A stretch of 64,000 bases of DNA. It comes from Phocoena phocoena. Lineage: Eukaryota > Chordata > Mammalia > Artiodactyla > Phocoenidae. The position numbers and the translations under genes are program-made. Location: positions 8,382,881-8,446,880 of the forward strand of contig NC_089223.1 of NCBI RefSeq assembly GCF_963924675.1, written 5' to 3'. Positions 1 through 11,894 of the stretch are shown here, in pieces; the first letter of the stretch is position 1, and every line of letters begins with the position of its first letter. The notes beneath the pieces were generated by a model, which did no database searches, was not told the DNA's origin, and saw nothing but the letters and a program-made list of their open reading frames with translations.

Positions 1-1355
1 TATATTTCAGAATATGTTGATCATCTGGAACTTATTTACCAAGAAAACATAATTACCTTTGAACCTAAAAAAAGGCAAAGTAGACTTAAGGCAAACAGTT
101 TTCCTCATCCACTGAAGCATTTAATTTTTTTTTAAAGTCATGTAACAGAAAGATACTCTTTTTTCTTAATGAGAAACGTCTGAGGTTATACACATAGTCT
201 TGGTGTGTTAATTTAAGACGACAGAGAACCCAGATTTTTTTTTTCCCCTTTTTGGCTTTAAAAATGTAACTTAAAAGATGAATTCCATAGGAGTCTTGAT
301 AATCAACGTGATCTAATCCAAACGAACATGTTTTAAGCTGTTTCAATGTAATAATCACGACGCAAAGCTGACTCCCGAAGTATGGTTGTATTTTTGAAAA
401 TTACTGTTATAGTTGGACAATATATAGGGAATAGTATTTCCATTTTCTGTCAGTCAGCTTTTGGGGGCCATTTGCTGATTTACTTCAGTATCTGGGGGAG
501 TCTTTGTCTCCTAATTGTATTAATAAGATACTTAGCCTATAGTACATAAAATACCTAAGTTGCTTTTCTAGAACAAAACTAGAGAATGAAGGGTTTTCTC
601 CTGCACCGTACAAGTTTTTAGTACTGTAAATTACGCTCACCAATTAAATTAGCACAATGTATGATTAAAAATGTTTCTACCATGAGAAAAACTACTGCAT
701 TTGATTGATTCTAAAGATACACATTTTAATACCTGTGAAATTGGGATACTTCTTGCAATCAACAGCATCTTACAAGTATAGTTGACAGCATTTTTGTCTT
801 TCTTCATGGTATGTAAAATAATTATATCTTTTAGGTTCTGTGAAGTATAAATTCTTTTGTAAATCTTGCCTTTCTTTTGAAAATAGAACTAGAAGTAATG
901 GCATACACAAAAAATTTCCATTTAGTATATATACATTTATAATTATATGTTACATATGAATATACAAAAATCAGATCTTTATAAGAGAATCTAAGAAGTG
1001 CTATTTCATGATACTATTAATTGCTCTTATATTTTACTAATTTAGGAGTAAAGGTAGGGTAATCCTTTTAACTACTACTGCATGTCTTTTAAAGACATGC
1101 TGCTTTATTTCATTTAAATATATAAAATAAATTGTAGAGCAATTGAAGTGTAGACAAAGAGTGGCTTTTTATTGGCCACACTTCTAATGATTTGTATGTG
1201 AATTAATCCGTTAAGAAGTTTCTAGATTGTTCAAGAATAGCATGTTTTCTTTGTTTATATGTTCTATCCATGTAACTTACCATAATAGGTTTTTGTTTGT
1301 TTTACTATAATTTATTCATATTTCCTTAGTTTTAACCTAATATCTTTTTTTTTGT
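1..1355. other. AT-rich DNA, nothing recognised
   Basis: AT-rich sequence with short homopolymer runs. A 90-codon antisense frame at 86-358 has lysine-rich, low-complexity composition and no motif I know, so I do not call it a gene. Very old repeats could be hidden here; I cannot name any. Confidence 0.5.
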
Positions 1356-1500
1356 TCCCGGATCTCATCACATTACATTTAGTTTTCATATCTCCTTAGG
1401 CTCCTCTTGGCTGTAACAGTTTCTCAGAATGTACTTGTTTTGATGACCTTGACAGTTTTGAGGAGTACCGGTCAGGTATTTTGTACAATGTCCCTATACC
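1356..1500 (-). mobile_element. L1M-type 3' UTR fragment
   Basis: The text around CTCATCACATTACATTTAG and GACAGTTTTGAGGAGTAC matches, from memory, the reverse strand of an old L1M 3' UTR. Only about 145 bp are recognisable. No coding part is attached. The subfamily is uncertain. Confidence 0.5.
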
Positions 1501-1597
1501 CTGTACCTCTACCACAATTTGTTGTTCTTTGTGCATCCCTTGCCTACTCTTAACACAAAGTAGATGGTGAAAGTGCCACGACTAAAGATACATTATA

Positions 1598-1797
1598 GGG
1601 CTTCCCTGGTGGCTCAGTGGTTGAGAGTCAGCCTGCCGACGCAGGGGACACGGGTTCGTGCCCCGGTCCGGGAGGATCCCACATGCCGCGGAGCGGCTGG
1701 GCCCTTGAGCCATGGCCGCTGAGCCTGCGCGTCCGGAGCCTGTGCTCCGCAACGGGAGAGGCCACAACAGTGAGAGGCCCGCGTACCGCCAAAAAAA
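1598..1797 (+). mobile_element. CHR-type tRNA-Glu SINE
   Basis: Full-length copy from GGGCTTCCCTGGTGGCTCAG to CGCGTACCGCC plus an A tail. It is flanked by a perfect target-site duplication AAAGATACATTATA (1584-1597 and 1798-1811), so this is an L1-mobilised insertion with both ends intact. Open frames on both strands inside it come from its GC-rich, stop-poor sequence. Confidence 0.97.
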
Positions 1798-1974
1798 AAA
1801 GATACATTATAAAGAAATAAAAGTATGAGAGTGAGAGAGGTAAATTTTGATGAGGATCCGGAAGGCTTCTTGCCCTTGAAGCAACTGGTTGAGTCTGCAG
1901 TGCGATGGGGGGAATGAATGTGAGGAATGCAGGTCATCTTCTAGTCACAGACTAACATGATTTCAACATGAAGT

Positions 1975-2651
1975 TTATTAAAAGTGTAATGACAAGTGTT
2001 GGTGTCAAGTTTGGTAGGGGCCTGAAGGGTTTTTTCCCCTCCTGACACCAAAATACACGGTGTCTTTTCCAACACAGCTTCGCCAACGCTGACACCAACG
2101 AGGTGTCCTACAGTTCTGACACTGTCAGGGTTAGACCGCACAGGTTTAAGGGCTCAGTTCCATAAGACTGCCCTCACTTCACATGTCAGTGGCACGTGTC
2201 AGGTCCCCAGGTTACCCTCACTTCTCTCTGTCTTGACTGCAAAGCGGGGGGTTCCCACAACCCTCCAGTTACTATTATAGTTTATTATAAAGGATACAAA
2301 TGGTCAGATGTAGTGACATGTAGGGTGAGGTCCAGAAAGGTCCTGAGCACAGGAGCCTCTGTCCCTGTAGAGTTGGGTGGGCCACCCTCCTGGCACATGG
2401 ATGTTTTTCCAACTTGCAAGCTTCCTGAATCCCGTTGTTAGGGGCTTTAATGGAGGTTTAATCCTATAGGCATGGTTGGTAAAATCAATGGCCATTGATG
2501 ATGAACTCAATCTCCACCCCCTTCCTTTACCCCAAGGTTGCGAGGTGGGTCTGAAAGTTCTAAGCTTCTAATCAAAGCAACCAGCCCCACTCCTGAAGCT
2601 ATCTGGGGGCCCCCAAAGAGTCATCTCTTCAGAATACCACCCTTATCACTC
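1975..2651 (-). mobile_element. old ERV LTR (MER21/ERVL-like), antisense
   Basis: On the minus strand the segment begins TGAGTGATAAGG and runs through AATGGCCATTGATTTTACC, CCTTTATAATAAAC and GAGGGCAGTCTTATGG. This layout, with a polyadenylation-like AATAAA, is that of a mammalian retroviral LTR. From memory it is closest to MER21-type ERVL LTRs; the name is uncertain. No gag, pol or env is attached, so it is probably a solo LTR. Its first part lies in the inverted repeat described separately. Confidence 0.6.
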
Positions 2652-2823
2652 AGGAAATTTTTTTTTAATTTTTAAAGAGAAAAAGTTGAGAAGACACACA
2701 AAAGTGGAGAAGCAAAAGCATACATGTTTGAAGTAAGACTAAAAGAGGGGGACTGGAATGCAGAGAGAGATGAGCAGGTCCCCATCTTTTGAGGGAGAAG
2801 CTTGGAGAAGGAGGAGGTACCCC
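2456..2823. repeat. inverted duplication, arm 1
   Basis: This 368 bp segment is repeated in reverse complement at 4661-5026. Reading across the arms I count about ten substitutions, one 2-base gap and one homopolymer difference, so identity is about 97%. The arm holds the first ~195 bp of the antisense LTR plus ~170 bp of its flank. The LTR continues past the arm at this site only, so this is likely the parental copy. Confidence 0.93.
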
Positions 2824-3224
2824 TCACAGCCATTGTCATCATCTTATTTGCCAGTGCTCTTAAATGACATATGTACATATAGCACAGCTGTGATAAAAAG
2901 CAAGATATTCAAGAACACTACAAGTTTGTTGGGATATTGTTTAGCTTTCTGTTTCTAGACTTTTCTATTCCAGTTAAGCCAGTTTATTCTCATCTTGGGC
3001 CCTATCTGACACTCAACCTAGATTTGGTTCTAGAATGCCTCTTTAGACAGCTAATTTTAACTCTCTTGGTCCTTTTGGCCAACACTTCTGTAAATGTAAC
3101 CTTATCCTCTTTTGTGGCTGACAATTCTCTTTTTTTCTTTTCTCTTGTTACTCATCACTGGATAATTCATTTATTTCACTAATACTTTTTTGAACACCTA
3201 CGATGTACACTTACAAATTTGAGC

Positions 3225-3555
3225 CCCAGGACAGCAGGGACTTTAAATGCCTTGACGATTTTTGTATATCCAGAATACAAAATAGTCCTGGGACAAACAT
3301 GTTCAATAAATATTGGTTGGGCTTCCCTGGTGGCGCAGTGGTTGGGAGTCCACCTGCCGATGCAGGGGACACGGGTTCGTGCCCCGGTCCGGGAAGATCC
3401 CACATGCCGCGGAGCGGCTGGGCCCGTGAGCCATGGCCGCTGAGCCTGCACGTCCGGAGCCTGTGCTCCGCAACGGGAGGGGCCACAACAGTGAGAGGCC
3501 CGCGTACCGCAAAAAAATTAATTAATTAAATAAATATTGGTTGACAGAACGAATC
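3225..3555 (+). mobile_element. L2 3' end, split by a SINE
   Basis: Text such as GACAGCAGGGACTTTAAATG and GTTCAATAAATATTGGTTG matches the L2 LINE 3' end. A CHR SINE at 3319 inserted in the terminal AATAAATATTGGTTG and duplicated it, so the L2 is older than the SINE. Confidence 0.6.
3319..3528 (+). mobile_element. CHR-type tRNA-Glu SINE
   Basis: Full-length copy with an ATTA-rich tail. The target-site duplication AATAAATATTGGTTG is perfect (3305-3319 and 3529-3543, with one ambiguous G at the 5' joint). It lies in the spacer between the two arms of the 2.5-5.0 kb inverted repeat. Confidence 0.97.
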
Positions 3556-3619
3556 AGTGCCATATGGAACACTATATTCTTGATTAAGATAAAAGTTTTA
3601 TTCTCAAGCATTTTACAGT

Positions 3620-4255
3620 AAAGGAGTGGACACCATTGTTTACTCAAATAATTACAGGAAAGAATTATTTAATAAAAGAGAGATAGGAGAAAATCTCCCA
3701 TAAAGTTGGGATCACAAAAGACTTACATCTTCAGTGAAAAGGAATCAGAATAAACTTGTGGCACAGGAGGGGCAGCAAGAAAACTGTCCCATTTTGACCC
3801 TGGCGTCGGGTGGGAGGAATAGAAATATCTCTCCTCAGAATTTGTAAACACGAGCCTGACTCCTTATAGGTTTGCCATACGAATTTACTGTCTATCCCCA
3901 GACCATTCAGCCAACAATTTAAGATGGTTGTGCTTGCAGAAGACTGGTAGGAATAGACACAAATCCTCTCTGAAGGAATACAACTTGAACATAGTCCTCA
4001 AAAAATTCCGTGGATAAAGTTCCAAAGAAAAAGAGCTCACAGCGCACCGTAAGAGCCAGCAGAAACAACTGAAAGCAGCCTCAGACCCACTCAGACTCTA
4101 CTTATTGCAATTACTATAGAATGCAAACATAGCAAAGTTTAGCTTCTACAAAGAGAAGGTTTAAAATATAAGCAAGAAATAGACTTAAAGATCAAGCAGA
4201 TTTGAGAAGGAACTAAACAGAACTTTGAAAAATAAAATATACTTGTCAATATAAT
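3620..4255 (+). mobile_element. old L1 5'/ORF1-region fragment
   Basis: The stretch around AGATTTGAGAAGGAACTAAA and the preceding CAGACCCACTCAGACTC resembles the 5' UTR to early ORF1 part of old L1M elements. No open frame survives. The start is a guess; the last ~200 bp are the best match. Confidence 0.4.
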
Positions 4256-4571
4256 AATTGCAGGTGAGTCACTATGACCCTTATCGGAGCAGGGTCACTG
4301 AGGGATGAAGGGCGGGGTCCAGTACCAGTCAGTTGAAGAGTTAATGGCAGTAAATAAACCGTGCAATACACGTTCCGTGATTTTCTGTATGCACGTGATA
4401 TTTCACAATTTTAAAATGTTAAATAGAAGATAATGAGAGATGAAATAAATAAGATTGGTAAGTGCAAACTAATTCTAGTACCTTTCAGTGGTGATAAAAC
4501 GGTGATGGTGATGAGGACAGAGGGAATCCTTTCCTCCATCAGTGTATCTCATTACTCCCAGATGCCAAGTC

Positions 4572-4659
4572 TACTTCCTTCTTTTTAACTAAAAGAAAAT
4601 GGGAGATAGAGGAAAGGGAGGGAAAATGGGAAGATGAAGGAAAGGGGAAAAAAGAATAG
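4572..4659 (+). repeat. purine-rich tract
   Basis: A run of almost only A and G, such as GGGAGATAGAGGAAAGGGAG, ends directly at the outer edge of inverted-repeat arm 2. It could have helped the break or re-joining that made the arm. Confidence 0.7.
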
Positions 4660-4660
4660 A

Positions 4661-5026
4661 GGGTACCTCCTCCTTCTCTAAGCTTCTCCCTCAAAAGATG
4701 GGGACCTGCTCATCTCTCTCTGCATTCCAGTCCCCCTCTTTTAGTCTTACTTCAAATGTATGCTTTTGCTTCTCCACTTTTGTGTGTCTTCTCAATTTTT
4801 TCTCTTTAAAAATTAAAAAAAAAATTTCCTGAGTGATAAGGGTGATATTCTAAAGAGCTGACTCTTTGGGGGCCCCCAGGTAGCTTCAGGAGTGGGGCTG
4901 GTTGCTTTGATTCGAAGCTTGGAACTTTCAGACCCACCTCGCAACCTCGGGGTAAAGGAAGGGGGTGGAGATTGAGTTCATCATCAATGGCCATTGATTT
5001 TACCGACCATGCCTATAGGATTAAAC
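4661..5026. repeat. inverted duplication, arm 2
   Basis: Reverse-complement partner of 2456-2823. It begins GGGTACCTCCTCC and ends ATAGGATTAAAC. The LTR part (4830-5026, plus strand) stops abruptly here, whereas in arm 1 it continues, so this copy looks derived. I see no clear target-site duplication or A tail, which argues against simple retrotransposition. Confidence 0.93.
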
Positions 5027-7660
5027 AAAGGGGATAAGGAGGGAGGGGAAGCCCACATGGCTGTATTGAGTGAGCCTCTTGTCCCTGTGCTGGACTTCAT
5101 GGCAACAGAGAAAAAGTTGTGGGAGAGAAATGGGGGAACATGTGAAACACATTCTAAATCAACTGCCTTGAAAATTAACATTAAAATAATTTTTTTCTAC
5201 TCTAAATCATAAATTTCACTTAAAAAAATTTTAACGCTCAACTAATCCTCTCTGATTTCATTTTCAACCTATGGAACTGGATTTGAACCTAACCAAAAGT
5301 GACAGGCTCCACTCTACAAACCTTAAAACATCACTACCTCTTAAAAAGTGTAAAGTAGGACTTTCAGTTGTCATCATGAATTACTTTTCCTTGTTTTAGA
5401 AAAACATAGTCTAGGCCTCTCAGAGAGCCAGGGCGAGGGGAAGCAGAAGAAGCCCACTGTTGCGGTTCATAGTTCAACAGAAAAGAATTCATCTTCTTGA
5501 TTTTGTAGGGCAAAGGAGTAAACATTTTTTCTGTCCAACTGTTATACTTTGAATATAGTTTAAAGTCAGGTAATATTGGAAAAGCACAATATAAGTTTTA
5601 GACAAATCAGATATGTCCATTTCAGTTCTTTATAAAACAGCAAGTCAAAGCATTTTGCAAATAAAAACATAACGGCATAATTATGTAATTAAAAGCAATA
5701 TTTCTCAATTTGGGTAATCATTCTCCCACTTTATTTTACAAAGTACTTGAGAATGACCATCAAATTTTCTCCGTTTCCTGCTTCTGTTTGAAAAGTAGCC
5801 TGACTGGGGATGTTGTATTCATTATGACTCTTTGTAAAGCAAGTGTCATACTGGTTTTATAGGAGGAATGTGATAGGCTATTAGGTACTGATTCGAAAGT
5901 CCAGAGGGAAGCATGGCTTTAGGTATAGCTTGATTAAGGACTCTACCCATGCTCATAGGGTCCATCTCTGTTATCAGCATCCCTGTAAGTCAGCTTTGCC
6001 CCCAAGCTGGCTTCTCTCATCACAGAAAGGTACTGGTGAGCTCCAAGACCCATGTTCTATCACCAAATCCACCCCCAGCAAATGTCTTCTCATCTCTTAT
6101 TGTCTCTGAGAGCTGACGTGTGCGTCTAGGCCCGAACTGTGGATTAATCCCACTGCCTGGCTTAATCCAATCAGGGCCCGGAGCTCTCAGGCTTACGGCA
6201 GGGACTGTCCCTTCTAAACAGTATTGCTAAGAGTGGTTTTCAAATAAAACTGAAGCAACGATCACCTGATATTTTAGGAGGAGGAATGGATGCTTGGCAA
6301 CAAGGAAACCAGATCATTGGGGTAAGTAGTGGCCAAAGTTGGCTCTAGAAAAAATACTGAAGAAGTAAAATTTGGTATTTTCTCTCATTTCGAAATCTTC
6401 CACTCTCGCACCTTTCCCCCTCCATGTTCAGCTTCTGTGTTACTCTTGCATAGCAAGACCCTTGCTTTCTAAGGCAAGGGTCATTATTAATGTATATTTG
6501 GCTTCAACCTACAATGGCTAGTACATTGTCAGTCAGTGAAAATCAATAAGCACCGAGAACTGGTTTCTCACTTTAACAGTTTATATTGACCCTGAAATTT
6601 CAGAAGAAAAGAGCATTTCTTTAATGTAAAGTGAAGTGTTACTTAATATAAACTGTTGGAGAACAAAAAAGCTTTCACTATTCATCAGTTATCACAGATT
6701 TATATGATCTTTTCATGTTCATTCCTGTCCCAGAAAGTAGAAAATAGACATTTGAAATCTAATGTCACCAACAAGAATTTTATTTTTATATAAGCCAGTT
6801 TAAATGATAAACATAAGAAAAGTATGCAAGCATATTGTGTATTTTGATAAAGATACATTTCTCCCTTCCCTTTGCCATTCTCCTATAACTAATTTATTCA
6901 GCAATTACTAAGTACCTCCTCTATTCCAGGTACTCTTTTAGGAGTTGGGAATATAAGACGAATGTTTTATTATATCACTTACAGTGGAATCCCAATCATA
7001 TACCCACAATAAAGATAATTTTGTTTCGATGGATTATAATTAAAGAGGAACCATATATATGTAAACGAATATAAAATTGTTATAATTTCCAGTGTAGCAG
7101 GGATAATATTCTGGCTCCCAGGAGGAAGAACTAGTTTTTATTTAGACACATAAAATCTCAATGTGAAAGAAAAGTTTCTCTGTTTGGGACCAGAATTGTG
7201 CTCAGGGTTTTTTCCATCACCATTCTCTATCCCTGGTGGAGACTGCTCAAACCAGTAGTTGACAGAAAAAGGATATGGAGCATCTAAACAGGGTTTCCCT
7301 AGAATGTGGAACAGGTTTGTTTAAGGAAAAAGGAATTATAACTCTATTATCTCTTGTTCAAGCTTAACTGTTAAAAATTAAAATTCACATATGTGAGACC
7401 ATTTTATATTAATACAAACGAGAAAGCAAATATATAGTTCTTTTCACTAATCTATTTTTTTCCCTTGGATATTTGAGGTTACAAAACCAGGGCCTGGGAA
7501 AACCAGATTTTAATGAAATTCCTAGAAAATGATATCTAGAAGACTTGTTTCAAATGCAGCAAAACAACATCTGATTTGCAAGTGGTTACTTTGGGTTTTC
7601 TTCAGCTTGGCTGGAATCCTAAACTTGGTTTTCACAGTGTTCTGTTCCCATGTAATCCTT
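5027..7660. other. no gene recognised
   Basis: Unique-looking or very old sequence. About 6110-6320 has the feel of an old interspersed repeat (GAACTGTGGATTAATCCCAC, CTTAATCCAATCAGG) that I cannot name. Near 6893-6950 the text ATTTATTCAGCAATTACTAA resembles an antisense L2 tail. No plausible coding exon was found. Confidence 0.4.
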
Positions 7661-7667
7661 GTGTTGC

Positions 7668-7910
7668 AGAGAGGCAGAATAGTGAGGTGGTGAAGAAAAT
7701 GACTATGGGTCCTGCCTGCCTGGGTGGGAATTCTCATTCTGCGGTATGCTGGCTGTGTGATTTTACTCTCCACCTCTGTCTCCTCATCTATAAAATGAGG
7801 GTAAAATAAGATCTACCTTAGGATTGCTATGAGGATTACCTGAATAAATATGTGTAAAATGCTTAGAACAATGCCTGGCACATAGTAAATAATGTGTGTT
7901 TGGTTAAATA
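7668..7910 (+). mobile_element. MIR SINE
   Basis: The MIR layout is readable in order: GTGTGATTTTACTCTCCACC, CTCCTCATCTATAAAATGAG, then GAACAATGCCTGGCACATAG and TAAATAA. It is an ancient mammalian tRNA-derived SINE and forms the 3' part of a short spurious frame here. Confidence 0.9.
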
Positions 7911-10142
7911 AACACACACATAATACAGTAATTTCTCCCATTTCGTGTAGTCAAACTGGGATTATTACTTTATGATATCCTTATTTAACTATAAAGGAAT
8001 ATTTTCTTATTTGACTTAGCTTATTCACTGAGGACTATTAAAACTTAAAGGATAAGACTGGATATCTAACATACAATTGAATTTTCTAACTCTTCCACTT
8101 AAGATGTCTACCAGAACCATTAAGTGTACTTACATTTAATAGGTGATACATAATGTCATATTTGTGTGTGTTCCTCAACAAATCCACAATGGGTATAAAA
8201 AATGCACAAGTAGCATAAAAACAAAGGGGAGTAAAAAGGTTTCATTTCTAGTTACAGCTTCCCAGTGGGGTTCATTGTTCGTTTCTGGACACCCTGGCAA
8301 TGGGAGTATAAAGACCAGAAGGAAGCTCTTCCACTAGGCTTCAGGAAGAGCCATTGCATACTTAGGAAATTAAGGAATGAAAGTAAAAGAATTTCATGAG
8401 ACATCTGGGACTCTTCTTCTTTATCACTTCCTCCTAATACACGGAACTGTGAAATATATACATATTTCTTCACTAAGGCAGTACTGTCTTCCTAGAGGCA
8501 TTTAAGAATGCACAGATGCTATAAACAACACAATGTCATTTGTCAATTATACCTCTAAAGCTGGAGGGAATGTGCAGGTGCTACTAAGATTTAATAGGTT
8601 TGGCATAGGAATGCTAGATGTCTTGCAGAGAGTGGGAGAGTCCTGCAGAATAAAAATTCAAATGCTCAGAACGCCAATAGCACCTGATCTTCCCGTACTG
8701 ACGCTCACAAAGAATGTTCAGAGAAACAGCTCTGGCCTGGAAACGGGAGACGTATGTTGTGGACCTGCTTTAACCCTCAACTAGCTACCTGACCCTGTGG
8801 GAGTCCTGGAATCACTCTGAATTTCATCCTCTCTTATAAATGTAATAGTAGAAGCCCATTTCACCACTATTTCTTTAAAAGACTAAAGATAATTATTTTG
8901 TTTTCCTGTTTAGCAGTAACTTTACTTTTCAGTAATATCCTCTCCAGGTGACAGAGTGACATTGATGTCAATCCATCTGAAGCCACGACTGTGTGCAAAT
9001 ATTATCCTGTAAATATTCCAAGAAGTCTTTAACAAAAATATTTAGTTTTAACTGGAGTAAAAAAATTTAACTTGAATTCAATATTTAATGTGAAAATATT
9101 ACTATTCTCTGATTTGATAGATCTTGTATTATATTTCAATTTGTTCCTATTCAAGGCCCAAAGAGCAACCTAATTCCAAAAATAGTTATAATTAACGTTA
9201 TCATATTTCTTCTTTTCATAACTAAATATTAAATAATGTACATGATAAGAAAAGGCCTATTTAACAAGCAAGGCTAATGATCTCCTTTATAAAGGCAACT
9301 TATCAGCAAATTCTGAACATACTTGGAGTTGATCAATTTTAGTGTTTGTATCTTCAACATAATAGTAACTATAACTCACCCAAAGTTATTATGTTAAATC
9401 TGTAACTTCTAATAAAGGGTTACCTGATGTATGGCATATTCTTTACATTTACATTGTGAGCACCTATAGTTCTGTCATTTTTATTATGTAACTACTCATT
9501 TTTATTCTGTAACTAGGCTCATTCTATATAAAGTGAACATTTATTAAATATTGATGTTAAGAAAGAAATCTAATACAATATACTCTACTTTTGCTTTGCC
9601 AAAACTCAGGATGAAAAGCTTTCCACATGATATTTTTCCTCCTAAAACAAGTTGGTTGTTAATATTATGCAAGCTTCTGTGTGAAAATGGGGTTGATAAA
9701 TGCTTCTGAGACCAGGTTCCTTGAGAAAATATTTTATCCATTTTGAGTCAAGAGAGGTGCTGTAAGTGCTCTGCACACATTCAATCCTTTCTGACAGATT
9801 CACTAATCTGTCCGATCAGATTCATTAATCTGTCCTAGCTTTGCAGTTTCATTTTGTGACCCAGAATAAAATGTATCAAAGGCATTACTGAATAACAGTT
9901 GGCAAACTCTGATCCAAAACAGATTTCTTTAAAAAATTCCCTAAATTTTTGAGCTCCCGACTGGTACTACTACAACAACAAAGTAAGTGTTTGTGGCAAG
10001 TTAATCAAAATAAGTAAAATCATTTCTTCATCCTCCAGTGGCCTTTCTTATCCATGTTACTGTTTAAATATACACTTTCCATAAGAGATAAAAGGACTCA
10101 TGGAAGGGTTTTTCACTTGCTTTGTTTACTTTGTAGGAAAAT
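7911..10142. other. mostly unrecognised; weak MIR near 8725-8900
   Basis: At 8725-8900 the text GACCTGCTTTAACCCTCAAC and TCATCCTCTCTTATAAATG is weakly MIR-like. The rest is AT-rich and carries no feature I can support. An 83-codon frame at 8533-8784 has no recognisable domain. Confidence 0.35.
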
Positions 10143-10150
10143 AAATTACT

Positions 10151-10358
10151 TTTTTTTTTTTTTTTACGGTACGCGGGCCTCTCACTGTTGTGGCCTCTCC
10201 CGTTGCGGAGCACAGGCTCCAGACGCGCAGCCTCAGCGGCCATGGCTCACGGGCCCAGCCGCTCCGCGGCATGTGGGATCTTCCCAGACTGGGGCACGAA
10301 CCCACGTCCCCTGCATCGGCAGGCAGACTCTCAACCACTGCGCCACCAGGGAAGCCCC
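10151..10358 (-). mobile_element. CHR-type tRNA-Glu SINE, antisense
   Basis: Reads as poly-T, then ACGGTACGCGGGCCTCTCAC, and ends CCACCAGGGAAGCCCC. The flanks carry the duplication AAATTACT (10143-10150 and 10362-10369). Full length. Confidence 0.96.
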
Positions 10359-11126
10359 AACAAATTACTTTTAAGTTGAAATAAAGTGTCTCTTCATCAC
10401 AAATCTTGTAAAACTCTAACTTCTAAATTGTTTGTATCTTGTATCAATAGTTATTGCTAACACCTGATACTATCAGTCATATCCTTGGCTAGAAAGACTA
10501 AATTATTTTTTTTTTAATTTTCTCTCAATAAACATAAAAAACATATTCCAGGAGTAGTACCTACCTCAGCTTTTAAAGTACCTTTTATATGACAGATATG
10601 AACATGTGGCTATTCATTTACATCATAAACTGAATTCACTTTGAAAAGTTAAAAATTATATATTTTAAAACTGGTTAATTTTTCCCATTATAAAATGATT
10701 GTGTGCTTATTATAAAAACTTGGATATTAATGAAGGCAAAATTAAGAAAAATATGTAAAGAAAACCATAGTTAACATTTTGGTATATATATGTATAATTT
10801 TTTAAATTTTTCATGAAAATTAATTAAATTAACATATATTTATGCAAAGTAAAAATGGGCATCATTTTAAAATCAAAGAGTACTACAAGATTTATAAGAG
10901 CAATCCCCTCCCTTTCCTATCCTTTAGTCCCTATCCCCAGATCCAACAATTATTTTCAACACTTTTTAGGTGGTTTCCAATACTGTCTCCACATTCAAAG
11001 ATATCCACATCCTAATTCCTGGAACTTGTGAATATGTTACCTTACATGGTAAAAGGGACTTTCAGATTCTAAGTTTAGGCTCTTCGGATAGGAAAATTGT
11101 CCTGGGTTATCTGAATGGGCCTCATA

Positions 11127-11170
11127 TTGGGTTGGCCAAAAGGTTCGTTCGGGTTTTCCTGTAACATCAT
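11127..11170 (+). mobile_element. half of a mariner terminal element
   Basis: TTGGGTTGGCCAAAAGGTTC and the following CGTTCGGGTTTTCCTG match the terminal repeat of the short palindromic mariner elements common in ruminants and cetaceans. It is preceded by the expected TA. The opposite terminus, normally the inverted copy ~40 bp on, is absent and is replaced by a TA/CA-rich simple repeat. Confidence 0.85.
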
Positions 11171-11171
11171 T

Positions 11172-11272
11172 CATATATATCCATATATATCCATATATAT
11201 ATACACACATATATATATCCATATATATCTATATCCATATATCCATCTATCTACCTACCTATCTATCTATGT
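11172..11272 (+). repeat. (TA)n/(CA)n/(CTAT)n microsatellite
   Basis: A mixed run of CATATATATC, ACACATATATA and CTATCTACCTATC units directly following the mariner half-element. It is probably length-polymorphic. Confidence 0.9.
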
Positions 11273-11894
11273 ACAAGGTAGGAGGATCAGAGTCAGTAGT
11301 AGGAAATGCAATGAAAAAAGCAAGAGGTAGGAGTGATGCAAGGAAGGGGTCATGAGCCAGAGAATGCAGTGGCCTTTAGAAGGTGAAAAAGGCAAGGAAA
11401 TGGATTCTCCACATACAGCCTCCAGGAAGATTCAGCCCTGCTGACACCTTGACTTCAGCCCAGTTAGACTGATTTCGGACTTCCGACCTCCAGGACTATG
11501 ACATAATACATTTGTGTTGTTTTCCACCACTAAGTGGGTGATAATTTGTTATAGCAGCAATACGAAACTAATACAGCCTGTTATTTTTTCATAGAACTCT
11601 GGGTCGTTTTGTTTTTTTAATGTGCAGTATATCTTCCCATCTCTCTGAGGGTATTTTTTATAAATTAACTTACCTCTTATTCTGCACATTGTCTCTGATT
11701 TTTCTGGGTTCTTTTTTCTAGTTTTCCTCATTTTATTGTTTTATTATTTGGCTAGCCATTTATATTTGAGAGTGTAATCCTAAAAATCTGTGAGGAAGCG
11801 TTGTTTAAATGAGCAGGTTTATCCCAAGGAGAACTTTACTATATATAATGTAATTGGTGGGCATATGGCTATTTCACTGAAAGCTCCCTGTTTC

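Larger units (their letters stand above)
10970..11577 (+). mobile_element. MLT1-type MaLR LTR, interrupted
   Basis: Starts near CACATCCTAATTCCTGGAAC and ends CAGCAATACGAAACTAATAC, with TTCAGCCCTGCTGACACCTT and ACCTCCAGGACTATGAC between them. This is the order of an MLT1/MST LTR (ERVL-MaLR). A mariner terminus and a TA-rich expansion interrupt it at 11127-11270. Confidence 0.8.
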
